Positions 34,430 through 45,735 of a stretch of 64,000 nt of DNA are shown here, piece after piece. Numbering within the stretch: position 1 is the stretch's first letter; each line of letters begins with the position of its first letter. Below the pieces are notes generated by a model. The model had not been told where the DNA came from. It saw nothing but the letters and a program-made list of their open reading frames with translations, and searched no databases. The translations under genes were made by a program, and so were the position numbers. The stretch is from Dactylonectria macrodidyma (taxonomy: Eukaryota > Ascomycota > Sordariomycetes > Hypocreales > Nectriaceae), in the NCBI GenBank assembly GCA_020744425.1, contig JAGMUV010000011.1, forward strand, positions 1,364,001 through 1,428,000, given 5' to 3'.

Positions 34430-35448
34430 GGCGCTGAAATAGGGAATGGGTTGCAAAGTTGAAGTTCTGAATGTTTGGACTCGTCGCCAACTCACTGGTC
34501 CGTGTACATGTGTGTTGAGTGGATAATTGTAGTTCCGGCCGACAATCCGAATCTCTAGGGTAGGCAGGAGTTCCGGGCGTATTAATCTAATTCGGAACCC
34601 AAAATCAACATTTCCTGGCTGAATAATAAAGCAAAACAAACTCGGAGTCTGTACTATACGTTTCTCTGTACTATAATAGACTGCTGGTGGGTGGCATATC
34701 AGAAAATGGATAGAGGCAAAGGTTAATGAGGTTTTGATGTCAATTTTCTAAGAGTTCAACCCACGTATACTCTTTAGATCTGTATTGAGTTCTGGATGGC
34801 GCAATTCAAAGTTCTCTTTCAATGTGACGTCTATACTATGACAGTGAGTTGACAACAAGTATAGCTAGGGCATCTTAGTCTCATCAACGCAGAAGCCTTC
34901 TCTCTAGTCCTCGTCTGGCAATCGGCGTTGGACTCTATAGATAGAGCGGCTAGGCTCATCTTGTATCCGTATCGCCAAGCTCTGATGAACCTGGCCCAAG
35001 ATTGAAAGACTAGATCCTTGTTACCACGTGCTTGACGAAGGAAAGCCTGCCCCCTAGAACTTGAAGTAAGGGGGTGAATGAGTAACGTATTGCGTTCTTT
35101 CATTCGAAGCGCTAGCTGACCCGCGGCCTCTTCCGAAAGCTAGTCAATGAAACGGGACAGCCGGAACCTAATTCTCCTCTTGGTAATCCCTAGCTTTATC
35201 TGGTATTTTCGATGTCCCGCCTCTGGCACCCGACTTCAACCCTGCGTGTTGTGTCAACCTTCATCCACACCCCTAACACAATGCTATCGTTTCCGTTGAC
35301 ACGTATCAACGGATGATGTGTCAGGTTGCTTTGGCCAGTTCCGTATCCAACCGCAAAAGTACAGTTGGTCTGTGTGGGCTGAGCAAGCATTCTCGATTTA
35401 ATATGGTGGGAAGTGGGAAGTCGGAAGGTCAAAGACTGGATCCACAAC

Positions 35449-35464
35449 ACACGCGTGTTATGCA
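35449..35464 (+). promoter_or_regulatory. Block-B motif, site 2
   Basis: ACACGCGTGTTATGCA, 600 bp upstream of the FKS start codon. The palindrome is 10 bp here. Confidence 0.6.
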
Positions 35465-35913
35465 AATAACAGGTATAAGGCAGGGGATCTACGGAATGTC
35501 AAAGCGATAGCGAGACCGAGTGGATCAGACCCTGGCAAGTCCAAACGAAAGCGAACCAGTAGATTCTTGCATAGGTGCTTCGTCAGGTTGAAATGCAAAC
35601 CACTCAGCGGGGGAAAACGCGGACTTAGCGGAGCCGGACTGGAAGACACTCTAGACACTGCAGGTAGGATTGTCTGACAGTCGATAGGAATTTCACAATA
35701 CCCTGGTCAGCATGAAGTACACAGCCTCCCTCGTCTTATCCGGGCTTTCCATGGTGTAAATAATTTTGTCTACATTGAATTCATGATCTATTGTGGTCTT
35801 GTTTCCTTCCCTCATACTTGCTGCTGGCCATTGGATGTTTCCCCTCTCCTTCTACTTATACCTATCAGACGCACTGGCATCGGGGAGGAATTGACTGCCA
35901 ATCTTTGCCACAC

Positions 35914-35981
35914 CAATACTTGGATATCGACCCTAATATCAGTTCTTCAATACTTGGATATCGACCCTAATATCAGTTCTT
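35914..35981 (+). repeat. Perfect 34-bp tandem duplication
   Basis: Two identical, adjacent 34-bp units (35914-35947 and 35948-35981), each beginning CAATACTTGG and ending CAGTTCTT. They end 82 bp before the FKS ATG, in the likely promoter or 5' leader. Confidence 0.9.
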
Positions 35982-36063
35982 CTTCAAATACAAAAACTAT
36001 CTCCAAACACTGGTAGTGCATTGGACTGGGAGTGCGGACACCCGTGCATCCGCCTCTATAGCC

Positions 36064-39000
36064 ATGGCTGGTCGCTATGAGGATGACCACATGGGGTACG
36101 ACGAGGCTCATGATGGTTACAACCAACCAGAGCAGTCGAGAAATCCTTATTGGGGAGAAACATACCAAGAAAGCGACTATGGGGGAGTCGACTCGGCCGC
36201 TTCACATAACGCAGCGTGAGTTCTGGCATAATTTTAACCATTACCCGGCTAATAGATGTAACCAGGGGCTACTTTGATGACCGATACGACTATCAACGCG
36301 ACGATACCCAATACGAACAATACCAGGACAATGGTTACGGTTACCAGAGTTCGTATGCCGACGATTATGATGGTTATGACGAACGTTACGAATCGGACCA
36401 GCGGCGCTTTGGTGAATTCGACGGCATGCACGATAATGGGGAGCCAGGTAGTTATAACTACAGCCGCTCCCCATCACAAGCTTCATTCGGTGCTGGCGCA
36501 TCGAATGTGTCATCAAAGTTCCCGATCGACTACAGCGGCGACCTCCTCTCCAGTTCTCGTATGAGAGAACCATACCCTGCCTGGGCCTCGGACGCCAACG
36601 TTCCTATTTCGAAAGAAGAAATTGAGGATGTGTTTCTTGATCTGACCGCCAAGTTCGGTTTCCAACGGGATAGCATGCGCAACATGTACGACCACCTGAT
36701 GACTCTTCTCGACTCTAGAGCCTCTCGAAAGACACCTATCCAAGCTCTCATTTCCTTGCATGCCGATTATATCGGTGGGGAAAACGCCAACTATCGCAAA
36801 TGGTATTTTGCTGCTGGCTTGGAACTTGATGGCAAGAAAACGACATCCGCCGCAGACGGTGCACGATCCAAGAAAAAGAAGAAAAGCCGTAACGTCGAAG
36901 CAAGCGAGACAGAAGTTTCTCAAGAGCTCGGAGAAGAAGACACGCCCGAACTCATGGAGGAGCGCTGGAGGTCCCGGATGAGAACCATGTTGCCGCACGA
37001 CCGTGTTCGCCAACTTGCACTGTATCTCCTTTGCTGGGGAGAGGCCAATCAGGTTCGGTTTATGCCAGAGTGTCTCTGTTTTATCTTCAAGTGCACAGAT
37101 GATTACTACGAGTCGCTGTCGTCAGAAGCGGGGGAGCCGGTCGAAGAGTATTCATTCCTCAACCACATCATCACTCCGCTTTACCAATACCTCAGGGACC
37201 AGGGCTACGAAATACGGGATGGTGTCTACGTGCGGCGTGAGCGCGATCACGACAAGACGATAGGATACGACGACTGCAATCAACTGTTCTGGTATCACGA
37301 AGGCCTCCAGCGCATTGTGCTGTCGGACAAGAAGACACGATTAATCGATTTTTCTCCTTCAGAGCGCTACCTCCAATTCAAAGATGTGGATTGGAAGAAG
37401 AGTTTCTTCAAAACTTACAAAGAAACCCGCTCATGGTCTCATCTTGTCGTCAACTTCAATCGCATCTGGATTCTTCACCTTACGATGTTCTGGTTCTATA
37501 CAGCTGCCAACTCCCCAACCTTGATTGTCGGATCGAAATATGAACAGCAGGTTAACCAGTCCCCCCCTAAGGCCAAGCAGATGTCTATGATTGGGTTCGG
37601 TGGTGCTGTTGCGACGCTTATTCAGATCTTGGCAACCATCATCGAATGGGCCTTTGTCCCTCGTCGCTGGCCTGGAGCCCAGAAATTATCCATCAGGCTT
37701 CTCATTTTGATAGCTATCCTTGCTCTCAACGTCGCACCGGGCATCAAGATCTTCTTCTTTCCTGGCCCCAAGAAGCTTGATTACTACCTAAGCATGGGTC
37801 ATGTATCCACCGCCGTACAAACCTTCCTCCTGTTTGTTCTTGTGCCTTCAAGCAAGCTCTTCACAAACCCGTTTAAGAAGTCCACTGGTCGGGTGGGGGC
37901 TGTGGAGACATTCACCGCTGCCTTTCCACCTCTTCACGGAAACAATGTCATATTCTCCAAGCTGTTTTGGGCCATTGTCTTCGGAGCAAAATTCGGAGAA
38001 TCTTATGTCTTTCTCACCCTCTCGTTTAAAGATCCGATCCGATACATTTCCATCATGAACGTCGACAGTTGTCGCGGGGACAGACTCCTCGGAACGATTC
38101 TTTGCCGTCATCAACCTCATATACTACTTGGACTTATGATGTTCACCGACCTGATCTTTTTCTTCTTAGATACATATCTTTGGTATGTTCTTGTCAATAC
38201 AGTGTTCTCTGTGCTGCGATCGTTCTTCATCGGATCTACAATCTGGACACCCTGGCGAAATATTTTTGTTCGGCTACCGAAGCGGATCTATTCGAAGGTT
38301 CTTGCGACTACAGATATGGAGATCAAGTACAAGCCAAAGGTACTGATCTCACAAGTCTGGAATGCGGTCGTTATATCCATGTATCGCGAGCACCTTTTAG
38401 GGATTGAGCATGTTCAGAAGCTCCTATACCATCAGGTGCCTTCTGAAGTATACGGCAAGAGAACCTTGCGCGCGCCGACTTTCTTCGTCGCACAGGGGGA
38501 CAATTGGCTTCGAAGCGACTTCTACCCCAAATACAGCGAAGCAGAGCGTCGCATTTCCTTCTTCGCTCAATCTCTCTCGACGCCGATACCAGCCCCAATG
38601 CCCGTTGATAACATGCCGACATTCACTGTTCTCATACCTCACTACAGCGAGAAGGTCCTTTTCTCCCTTCGTGAAATCATTCGCGAGGATGATCACTACT
38701 CTCGACTGACGATGCTCGACTACCTCAAGCAACTACACCCGCACGAATGGGCCTGCTTCGTGGAGGATACCAAAGCATTGGCGAACGAGTCCCCGTCGCC
38801 CGAGAACTCGTCATCGAGCGGGAATGATGCCCGGGACAAGGTTGACGACATTCCGTTCTATTGCATTGGTTTTAAGTCATCAGCACCGGAATACACGCTT
38901 AGGACTCGTATCTGGGCTTCTTTGAGGTCGCAAACTCTTTACCGTACCGTTTCTGGATTTATGAATTACTCTAGAGCGCTCAAGCTTCTTTATCGGGTCG

Positions 39001-41813
39001 AGAACCCTGAGATCACTGAACTCTTCAGAGACCGCCCAGATGCACTGGATCGTCAACTGGAGCGTATGGCCAGGAGGAAATTTCGCATGGTGATCGCGAT
39101 GCAGAGATATGCCAAGTTCAGTAGCGAGGAGATGGAAAATGCCGAGTTCCTTCTTCGAGCGTATCCGGATCTGCAGATTGCCTACCTCGATGAAGACCCA
39201 CCGACTGAGGATGGTGAGCCTTCCATCTATTCATGTCTCATTGATGGACATTCAGAGATTCTTGAAAATGGGTCTAGATCTCCGAAGTTTCGCATTCGAC
39301 TTTCCGGCAATCCCATCCTTGGCGATGGCAAATCTGATAACCAAAACCACGCTCTCATCTTTCATCGCGGAGAGTACATCCAACTGGTGGACGCAAATCA
39401 AGATAACTATCTTGAAGAGTGTCTCAAAATTCGCTCCGTCCTGGCCGAGTTTGAAGAGATCGGGCCGGAATCTGACAACCCGTACGATGCCAACGCCGAT
39501 GGCAAGGAGAAACCATCACAGCCAGTGGCCATTCTAGGCGCCCGAGAGTACATCTTTTCGGAGAACACAGGCGTGCTAGGCGACATTGCTGCCGGCAAGG
39601 AGCAAACATTTGGCACATTATTTGCGCGTACACTCGCTCAACTTGGAGGAAAGCTTCATTATGGTCATCCTGACTTTTTGAACGGCATTTTCATGACGAC
39701 TCGTGGCGGCGTTTCTAAAGCTCAGAAAGGCCTTCACCTGAACGAAGACATCTTTGCCGGAATGAATGCCGTCATGAGAGGAGGGCGGATCAAACATTGT
39801 GAGTACTATCAATGCGGAAAGGGACGAGACCTCGGATTTGGGTCCATCTTGAACTTCATCACGAAGATCGGAACCGGCATGGGCGAACAAATGTTATCCC
39901 GAGAGTATTATTATCTTGGGACACAACTTCCATTGGACCGGTTTCTCTCCTTTTTCTATGCGCACCCGGGATTCCACCTCAACAACATTTTTATCATGCT
40001 ATCGGTACAGCTTTTCCTGGTCACTTTGCTCAACCTTGGAGCATTGAAGCATGAGACGATTTCATGCCACTACAATCGACACGTCCCCATTACAGATCCC
40101 TTGTATCCAACTGGGTGCGCGAACACCAATGCGTTGGAAGACTGGGTATATCGCTGTGTCATCTCCATTGTCTTTGTTTTCATCATGTCTTTCATCCCCT
40201 TGACGGTGCAAGACTTGCTCGAGCGCGATCCTTGGGTTGCATTCCAACGACTTGCCAAACACGTCTTATCTTTTTCAGCCTTCTTCGAGGTATTTGTCTG
40301 CCAGGTATACTCAAACGCTGTCCAGCAAAACCTTGCTTTAGGCGGCGCTCGGTATATTGGAACCGGCAGAGGGTTTGCCACAGCTCGAATCCCCTTCGGC
40401 GTGCTTTATGCGCGGTTCGCCGGCCCTTCCATCTATTTTGGTATTCGGCTGCTACTTATCTTGCTCTTTGCTACGTGCACGATTTGGCAAGGGGTTCTGG
40501 TCTGGTTCTGGATCACCGTCTTAGGTCTGACAATTTCGCCCTTTCTTTACAACCCGCATCAATTCGCATGGTCAGACTTCTTTATCGACTATCGGGATTT
40601 CGTTCGATGGCTATTTCGCGGTCATTCCCGAGCTCATGCATCATCCTGGATCGCCTACTGTCGTTTGTCTCGAGTCCGAACTACCGGGTACAAGCGCAAG
40701 ACCATCGGAGATCCGTCTGACCAGATGCGAGGAGACGTACCTCGAGCTCCAATTCAGAACATCCTGTTCAGTGAGGTTTTGGGACCTTTATTTCTGGTTG
40801 CTGCATCCTTGATCCCTTATCTTTTTATCAACGCGCAGACCGGCGTTCTTTCCGAACGAAACGACAACGAAAGGATTGAAGCGACAGATTCTCTGGTTCG
40901 GCTCTTGATCGTGACTGTTGCGCCGATTGCAATCAACATGGGGATGTTGGCAGCCATTTTCGCCATGTCATGTCTCATGGGCCCTCTCCTGAATCTCTGC
41001 TGTAAGAGTTCTGGTCGTATACTTGCTGGAGTTGCACATGTCGTCGCAATCGTGTCCCTTGTCATCTCATTCGAGGGCATGTTTCTACTCGAGCATTTCA
41101 ATTTCAAAAGATGCCTAACAGGCGCAATCGCCGCGGCTGCTCTGCACACCTTTATCATCAAGCTTATCACGACGCTAGCTCTCACAAGAGAGATGAAGAC
41201 ATCGCAGGCTAGCAGAGCCTTTTGGACCGGACAGTGGTATTCTCTTGGGCGACATTCCGTTACTCAGCCAGCCCGAGAATTCTTGTGCAAGGTCACCGAG
41301 ATGAGCATGTTTGCTGCTGATTTTATGCTCGGTCATTTCCTTTTATTTCTTATGCTCCCAATCATTGCCATCCCTCGTGTTGACATGCTACACTCAAGCA
41401 TGCTGTTTTGGTTACAACCGAGGTGAGTATTCCCTGAAGTGCGAGGAAAGGTTTCTAATATCACCTTTAGTCGACAAATTCGTGCGCCAGTCTATTCGAT
41501 GAAACAGTCAAAACTGAGGCAGCGACGCGTTGTCCGCTGGGTAGCCATCTACTTCCTCATGCTGGTCGTCTTTCTCGGATTGATTGTCGCGCCTGCCGTG
41601 GCGGGCAAGTACATTCCGTCGAGTGTATTCAGTCTATTTGAGGACCTCGCAGGGTTCCACCTCTTGCAACCCAATGGCCAGGATAGAAACAACACCAACG
41701 GCACCCAACAAACTGGAACGGGTATGGTTGGGTACACCGGAGCCGGTTTTCAGACTTCGACTTTGAGTTCAGGGTCAACAGCCACATCAGGTGGCAAGAT
41801 CCGGTTGTTTTAA
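36064..41813 (+). CDS. FKS1: 1,3-beta-glucan synthase catalytic subunit
   Basis: Exons 36064-36215, 36266-41422 and 41471-41813 give 1,883 residues, typical for FKS proteins. The N-terminus is Tyr/Asp/Gly-rich. The FKS1 domain starts near residue 280 ([20 protein letters not shown]). The glucan synthase core and about 16 membrane helices follow, ending with the conserved [15 protein letters not shown] segment. Both introns sit at usual FKS positions. It makes the main wall glucan from UDP-glucose at the plasma membrane, with a Rho1 partner. Echinocandin hot spot 1 reads FLTLSFKDP (about 632-640), the sensitive-type sequence; the hot-spot-2 area reads EDWVYRCVI (about 1340). Several C-terminal helices look divergent from what I recall of housekeeping FKS, so a second copy elsewhere is possible. 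Confidence 0.95.
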
Positions 41814-41941
41814 TTGCTCTATTCTTTCTTGCAAACCTAATTAACCTGGAGACTGATCTTGGATAAAATAAACTGTTGATATAAACGCATTGATTCTAGT
41901 TAGAAAATAGATGGGATCTGATTAGATTGTCATCATGTATA

Positions 41942-42229
41942 CGGAGGACGATTTCAAAAGTCTTTGCCAGCGCGCAAGCCGCATTTTGCTTTTTCTTATA
42001 AATGTACATTAAGTACATCTTACGAATGTTAGCACTAAAAGAGGCCCTATATTATAGCGAACTTAGCCCACTAGCTAGCCATAATATAGGTCTAATATTA
42101 CTAAAGCTGCGGTAGATTTAGTGAATATTAGCCTGTAATATTACGCGGCTAAATGTACTATCAAGTATCCAGCAGGGATTTGAGGGTGGCGTCCTTAGCG
42201 TGGGCAAAGACTTTTGAAATGGTCGTCTG
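41942..42229. mobile_element. MITE-like element, TA target duplication
   Basis: A 288-bp element flanked by TA (41940-41941 and 42230-42231). The imperfect terminal inverted repeats are about 45 bp: left end CGGAGGACGATTTC, right end on the minus strand CAGACGACCATTTC, and both continue AAAAGTCTTTGCC. The interior is AT-rich with no ORF. Short size, long inverted repeats and TA duplication fit a non-autonomous Tc1/mariner-type MITE. Confidence 0.78.
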
Positions 42230-42303
42230 TACTATGTAACTAGTTGGCCGCCCTTCAAGGGCGATTTGCTGGCACAACGGTCTTTTCCCGACCACGTCGA
42301 GCG

Positions 42304-42306
<3 letters not shown>

Positions 42307-42333
<27 letters not shown>
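42307..42333. repeat. 27-nt poly-T tract
   Basis: Uninterrupted run of 27 T in the intergenic region. It may be a length-variable homopolymer or the tail of a degraded retroposon. Confidence 0.6.
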
Positions 42334-42335
<2 letters not shown>

Positions 42336-42682
42336 CTCAGTTTCCATAGATTTAATTTTAGGGCGTTTTCAGTTGCGCTTTCTGCATTATATATGCTTGG
42401 CAAGTAAATGTTAAAATTGATACTTTTGTAATTGTCAAGTGCACGTAAGCTGCCCGCATGCCTCGGCATTGGTAATGCCAGCAGCAACAACCGGCCGGTC
42501 ATCGCATCGCAAGCCGGCAGCCGACACTGCTAGAATCTGCGCGACGAGTACGACGTTCGTCATGCCTGAACCAACGACCAATCGGAGATGTTGATTAAAA
42601 TAATGTGGCATTTTCAAGCTTTCCCCTTGTTGAGGGAGTGCCTACCCGGAGTTAAAGCCGGGGTTCCGCAAGAGACCGCGGA

Positions 42683-42698
42683 ACACGCGTGTTATGCA
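42683..42698 (+). promoter_or_regulatory. Block-B motif, site 3
   Basis: ACACGCGTGTTATGCA, identical over 16 bp to site 2; 655 bp before the MFS start codon. Confidence 0.6.
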
Positions 42699-42920
42699 GT
42701 TATCGTAACGAGCTTGGATTCTCCAAAGTGTCTGATTGGATGCAGTATCTTTATTGCAGGGCCTCGCTTTCGGTCCTTGCACATCCTTCCCCTAGACTAG
42801 CTGGATGGACAATGCTGTACCAACATACCCCGTTCCAAGTTACCCACTCCCAGCCGTAACTTGTTGGATTGATGAGGGCCACTCTGATCGAGCTGGGTTT
42901 TTAACATGCTTACATAGCTA

Positions 42921-42935
42921 ACACGCGTGTTTGCA
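42921..42935 (+). promoter_or_regulatory. Block-B motif, site 4
   Basis: ACACGCGTGTTTGCA, preceded by CTA as in site 5; 418 bp before the MFS start codon. Confidence 0.6.
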
Positions 42936-43003
42936 AAACCGCCACAGGCGCCAATCTGACCAGGGCTTCGGGAGCGGGCATTTCTTATCAGAATACGCAC
43001 CTA

Positions 43004-43018
43004 ACACGCGTGTTTGCA
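43004..43018 (+). promoter_or_regulatory. Block-B motif, site 5
   Basis: ACACGCGTGTTTGCA, the same 15 bp as site 4, 83 bp apart in the same orientation; 335 bp before the MFS start codon. Confidence 0.6.
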
Positions 43019-43352
43019 TATCAGTCCACAGCCAATATGACATATTGAGAATCCGGGAGCCGGGCCTCAATCACATATTCTTGCTTGACCCCTTGATTTT
43101 GAGTGGAGGTCATGATTTCGGGACAAAATCAGCTCATATATGAGAAGCGGCAATTGAAAGCGAATTACCTCTAAGTCCGCTATTTCTTAGATTAGCCTAT
43201 TCACTTCCCTGGAATCATGGACATGTGTAAATCCTCTCGAGCTACATAAGTTGACTTCAGACTCCAATGTTTGTCCAATAAAGCCTCTTTGTGCTTTATC
43301 ATTGAAATTTTTATATAATATCATATGTGAACCATCGTGGCTGGAAGGAGTC

Positions 43353-45077
43353 ATGAGTGCAGATATTGATATGGCCGCCGCCACCCCGCGGAACTATCCT
43401 ATCGAACCCAAGACTACGAACGACGGCACCTTGAATCAGAGAGAGCAAGGCATACAAATCGAAGCCGATGCAGAACATTCCAAATCCAATATCGAGCTTG
43501 GCAGAGGCGTTGTGGTTGAGGAGGTCCCAAATGATGCCGAAGATCCTAAAAACTGGCCAGATTCCAAGAAATGGGGCCATGTCGCTACACTCTCTATTTT
43601 AACGATTCTAACGTGAGCGGCTTGCTCCAGACTTCTGACTGTTCCATAACTAAAGAGAATTAGGCCTTTGGGATCCTCAATGTTCGCTCCTGGAATTCCC
43701 GCAATACTTGACGAATTCCACGAAAGGTCTGACGCTATGGCTACCTTTATCATGTCTGTCTACTTCCTTGGCTTCGCCTTCGGCCCACTGGTTGTTGCCC
43801 CTTTAAGCGAAATCTATGGTCGACGGCCTTTGTATCTCTACGGCAATATCATCTTCGTCATTTTTACAGTTTGTACAGCAGTGAGCAACAGCATTGGAAT
43901 GCTGCTGGCCTTTCGCCTACTCATGGGTCTTACAGGATGTGTGCCCGTGACTATTGGCAGTGGAAGCATTGCAGACATTATGCCAGCTGAGAAACGCGGT
44001 AGGGCAATGTCAGTTTGGGCTCTTGGTCCCCTGTTAGGTCCTTGTGTGGGCCCAGTTGCGGGAGGAGTTCTCATTGAAGCACTGGGTTGGAGGTGGGTTT
44101 ATTGGATAATTTCTATCTTGGTAATGTTTCCCGTTGTTCCCTATCCCTATTTTGTTTCTAACTGATCATTAGGGGACACTTGTTTTTCCACTCAATTTCT
44201 TCTTTTTGAAGGAAACGTTCGCTCCAGTATTGCTGGACAAGAGGGCTAAAGCTCGTCAAACAGTGGCAGTGGCTGGAAACTTGGATCGACAAAGTCAGTT
44301 GCCCTCACTGGGCAATCCAAGACGAAACATCCACAAAGCATTAATACGTCCGCTCCTGCTTCTGTTGAGAGCACCGGTCGTCACTGTCTCTGCCATATAC
44401 ATCGCTATTGTGTACGGGATCATGAATCTTCTAATCACAACCTTCTCCTTCGTCTATCTAGATACGTATGGTTTTGGAGAAGCTGAAAGCGGTTTGGCAT
44501 TTTTACCTGGTGGCCTTGGAATGGTGATCGGTGTGCTGCTTTTCGGTCAGCTTACCGACTTGGTCGTTTTGAGACATATGGTAGGAGGAACAACGTATAA
44601 ACCTGAAGCCCGGCTTGTACCGCTGTTGACCATCCCAAGTGGATTGGCACTCCCCATAGGGTTACTTTTGTATGGATGGGCGGCTGCGGGCCACATACAT
44701 TGGATTGTTCCAATGATTGGCGTGTCTATTTTCACCATTGGAATGATGGGTATCACAGTAAGTACAACGATAGCCAATACGTCTCTTCTATCACTCTACC
44801 GCTATCATTACTAATCATCATTTGGTAGGCATGTCTTCAAAGTTACCTTCTTGATACTCATCTCCAGTATGCAGCCTCTGTCACGGCCGCGTTGACAGTG
44901 CTAAGGTCTCTTCTCGGAGCGTTCCTTCCGTTGGGTGGTTTGCAGATGTACAATGCTCTTGGTCTCGGATGGGGCAATAGCCTGCTAGCTTTCATCTCTC
45001 TAATACTCTTTCCGATTCCCTTGGTTTTGTACATATTGGGGGAAAGAATTCGCAATACTTTCAGGACTAATGTTTAA
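43353..45077 (+). CDS. MFS exporter, DHA1 (12-TM) type
   Basis: Exons 43353-43612, 43664-44120, 44173-44757 and 44829-45077 give 516 residues. An 80-residue hydrophilic, acidic N-terminus ends in DPKNWPDSKKW, the usual entry to fungal DHA1 transporters. The loop motif PLSEIYGRRPLYL follows helix 2, and the WALGPLLGPCVGPVAGG antiporter-type signature is present. Such proteins expel drugs or metabolites by proton antiport. The upstream region carries three block-B motifs, the most of any gene here, suggesting strong control by the same factor as CHS and FKS. An upstream in-frame ATG at 43251 would add 34 unconserved residues, so I start at 43353. Confidence 0.9.
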
Positions 45078-45735
45078 GTTTCATTCTAGCTGACAATAGT
45101 CATATTTCTCGAGGCAGCGCCTAATTATAGCTCTGCGGTGAGGCAAATATCTTTTTTATCCCCCTCCCCAAGAAGGAACTGCTTTAGTTAATCTGCCCTC
45201 TAAGTGCGTGTTTTCAAGATTCAATGTCCACCACCACAAGTGTGATTCTTTGACGATTGAATTATCTGCGATGTTTCAACTTCTAGACAAGCGAGGTCAG
45301 TTCCGGTTCTATAGTACTGTGTTCCTGTGAGACCTCTACTCTGGCCACGAGGGCGCCTTGCCCTTGATCACACATGGGAACCCCAATACTGAGCGTAGGA
45401 AAATTTCTAATTGTACCAACCAAAGAGAAGGAAGAAAATGGAGCATGTAGTCTAATGGATTCTCAGCCTGGGGCGTGTTGCTAGTGGACGGGAGCAATCG
45501 TTATGGCCAGCGGTATGGTGCGTCGAGGGCTTGCACAGCTCTCAAACCTCTAGTAGAGATGGGGCATATTTTTGGTAATGCTGGTTTACTGAAAATGATT
45601 CATTTTCTGCCTCAGGGAAGCTAAGATACGGAGTCATGGGCGAGTCGAGTATGCCGCCCCAACCATTGAAGCTACAAACATGATAGGGGAGACATAGCGA
45701 TGGTCATTTAGGCGTTATACTAACAATGTACAATT
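45078..45735. other. Intergenic between convergent MFS and SDR
   Basis: About 660 bp; no supported gene or repeat seen. Confidence 0.5.

Larger units (their letters stand above)
34430..36063. other. Divergent promoter regulator / FKS
   Basis: 1.63 kb without a supported gene. It holds a block-B motif at 35449-35464 and a 34-bp tandem duplication close to the FKS start codon. Confidence 0.55.
41814..43352. other. Intergenic FKS / MFS with MITE, T run and three block-B motifs
   Basis: 1.54 kb holding a MITE-like element (41942-42229), a 27-nt T run (42307-42333) and three block-B motifs. No supported gene. Confidence 0.6.

Noticed and set aside
38007..38040. Echinocandin-resistance mutation in FKS hot spot 1
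   Set aside because: The motif reads FLTLSFKDP, the sensitive-type sequence; I see no known resistance change there.
36241..41185. Many ORFs of 60-220 codons overlapping the FKS and CHS genes in other frames
   Set aside because: Shadows of the long real coding regions, with no independent features.
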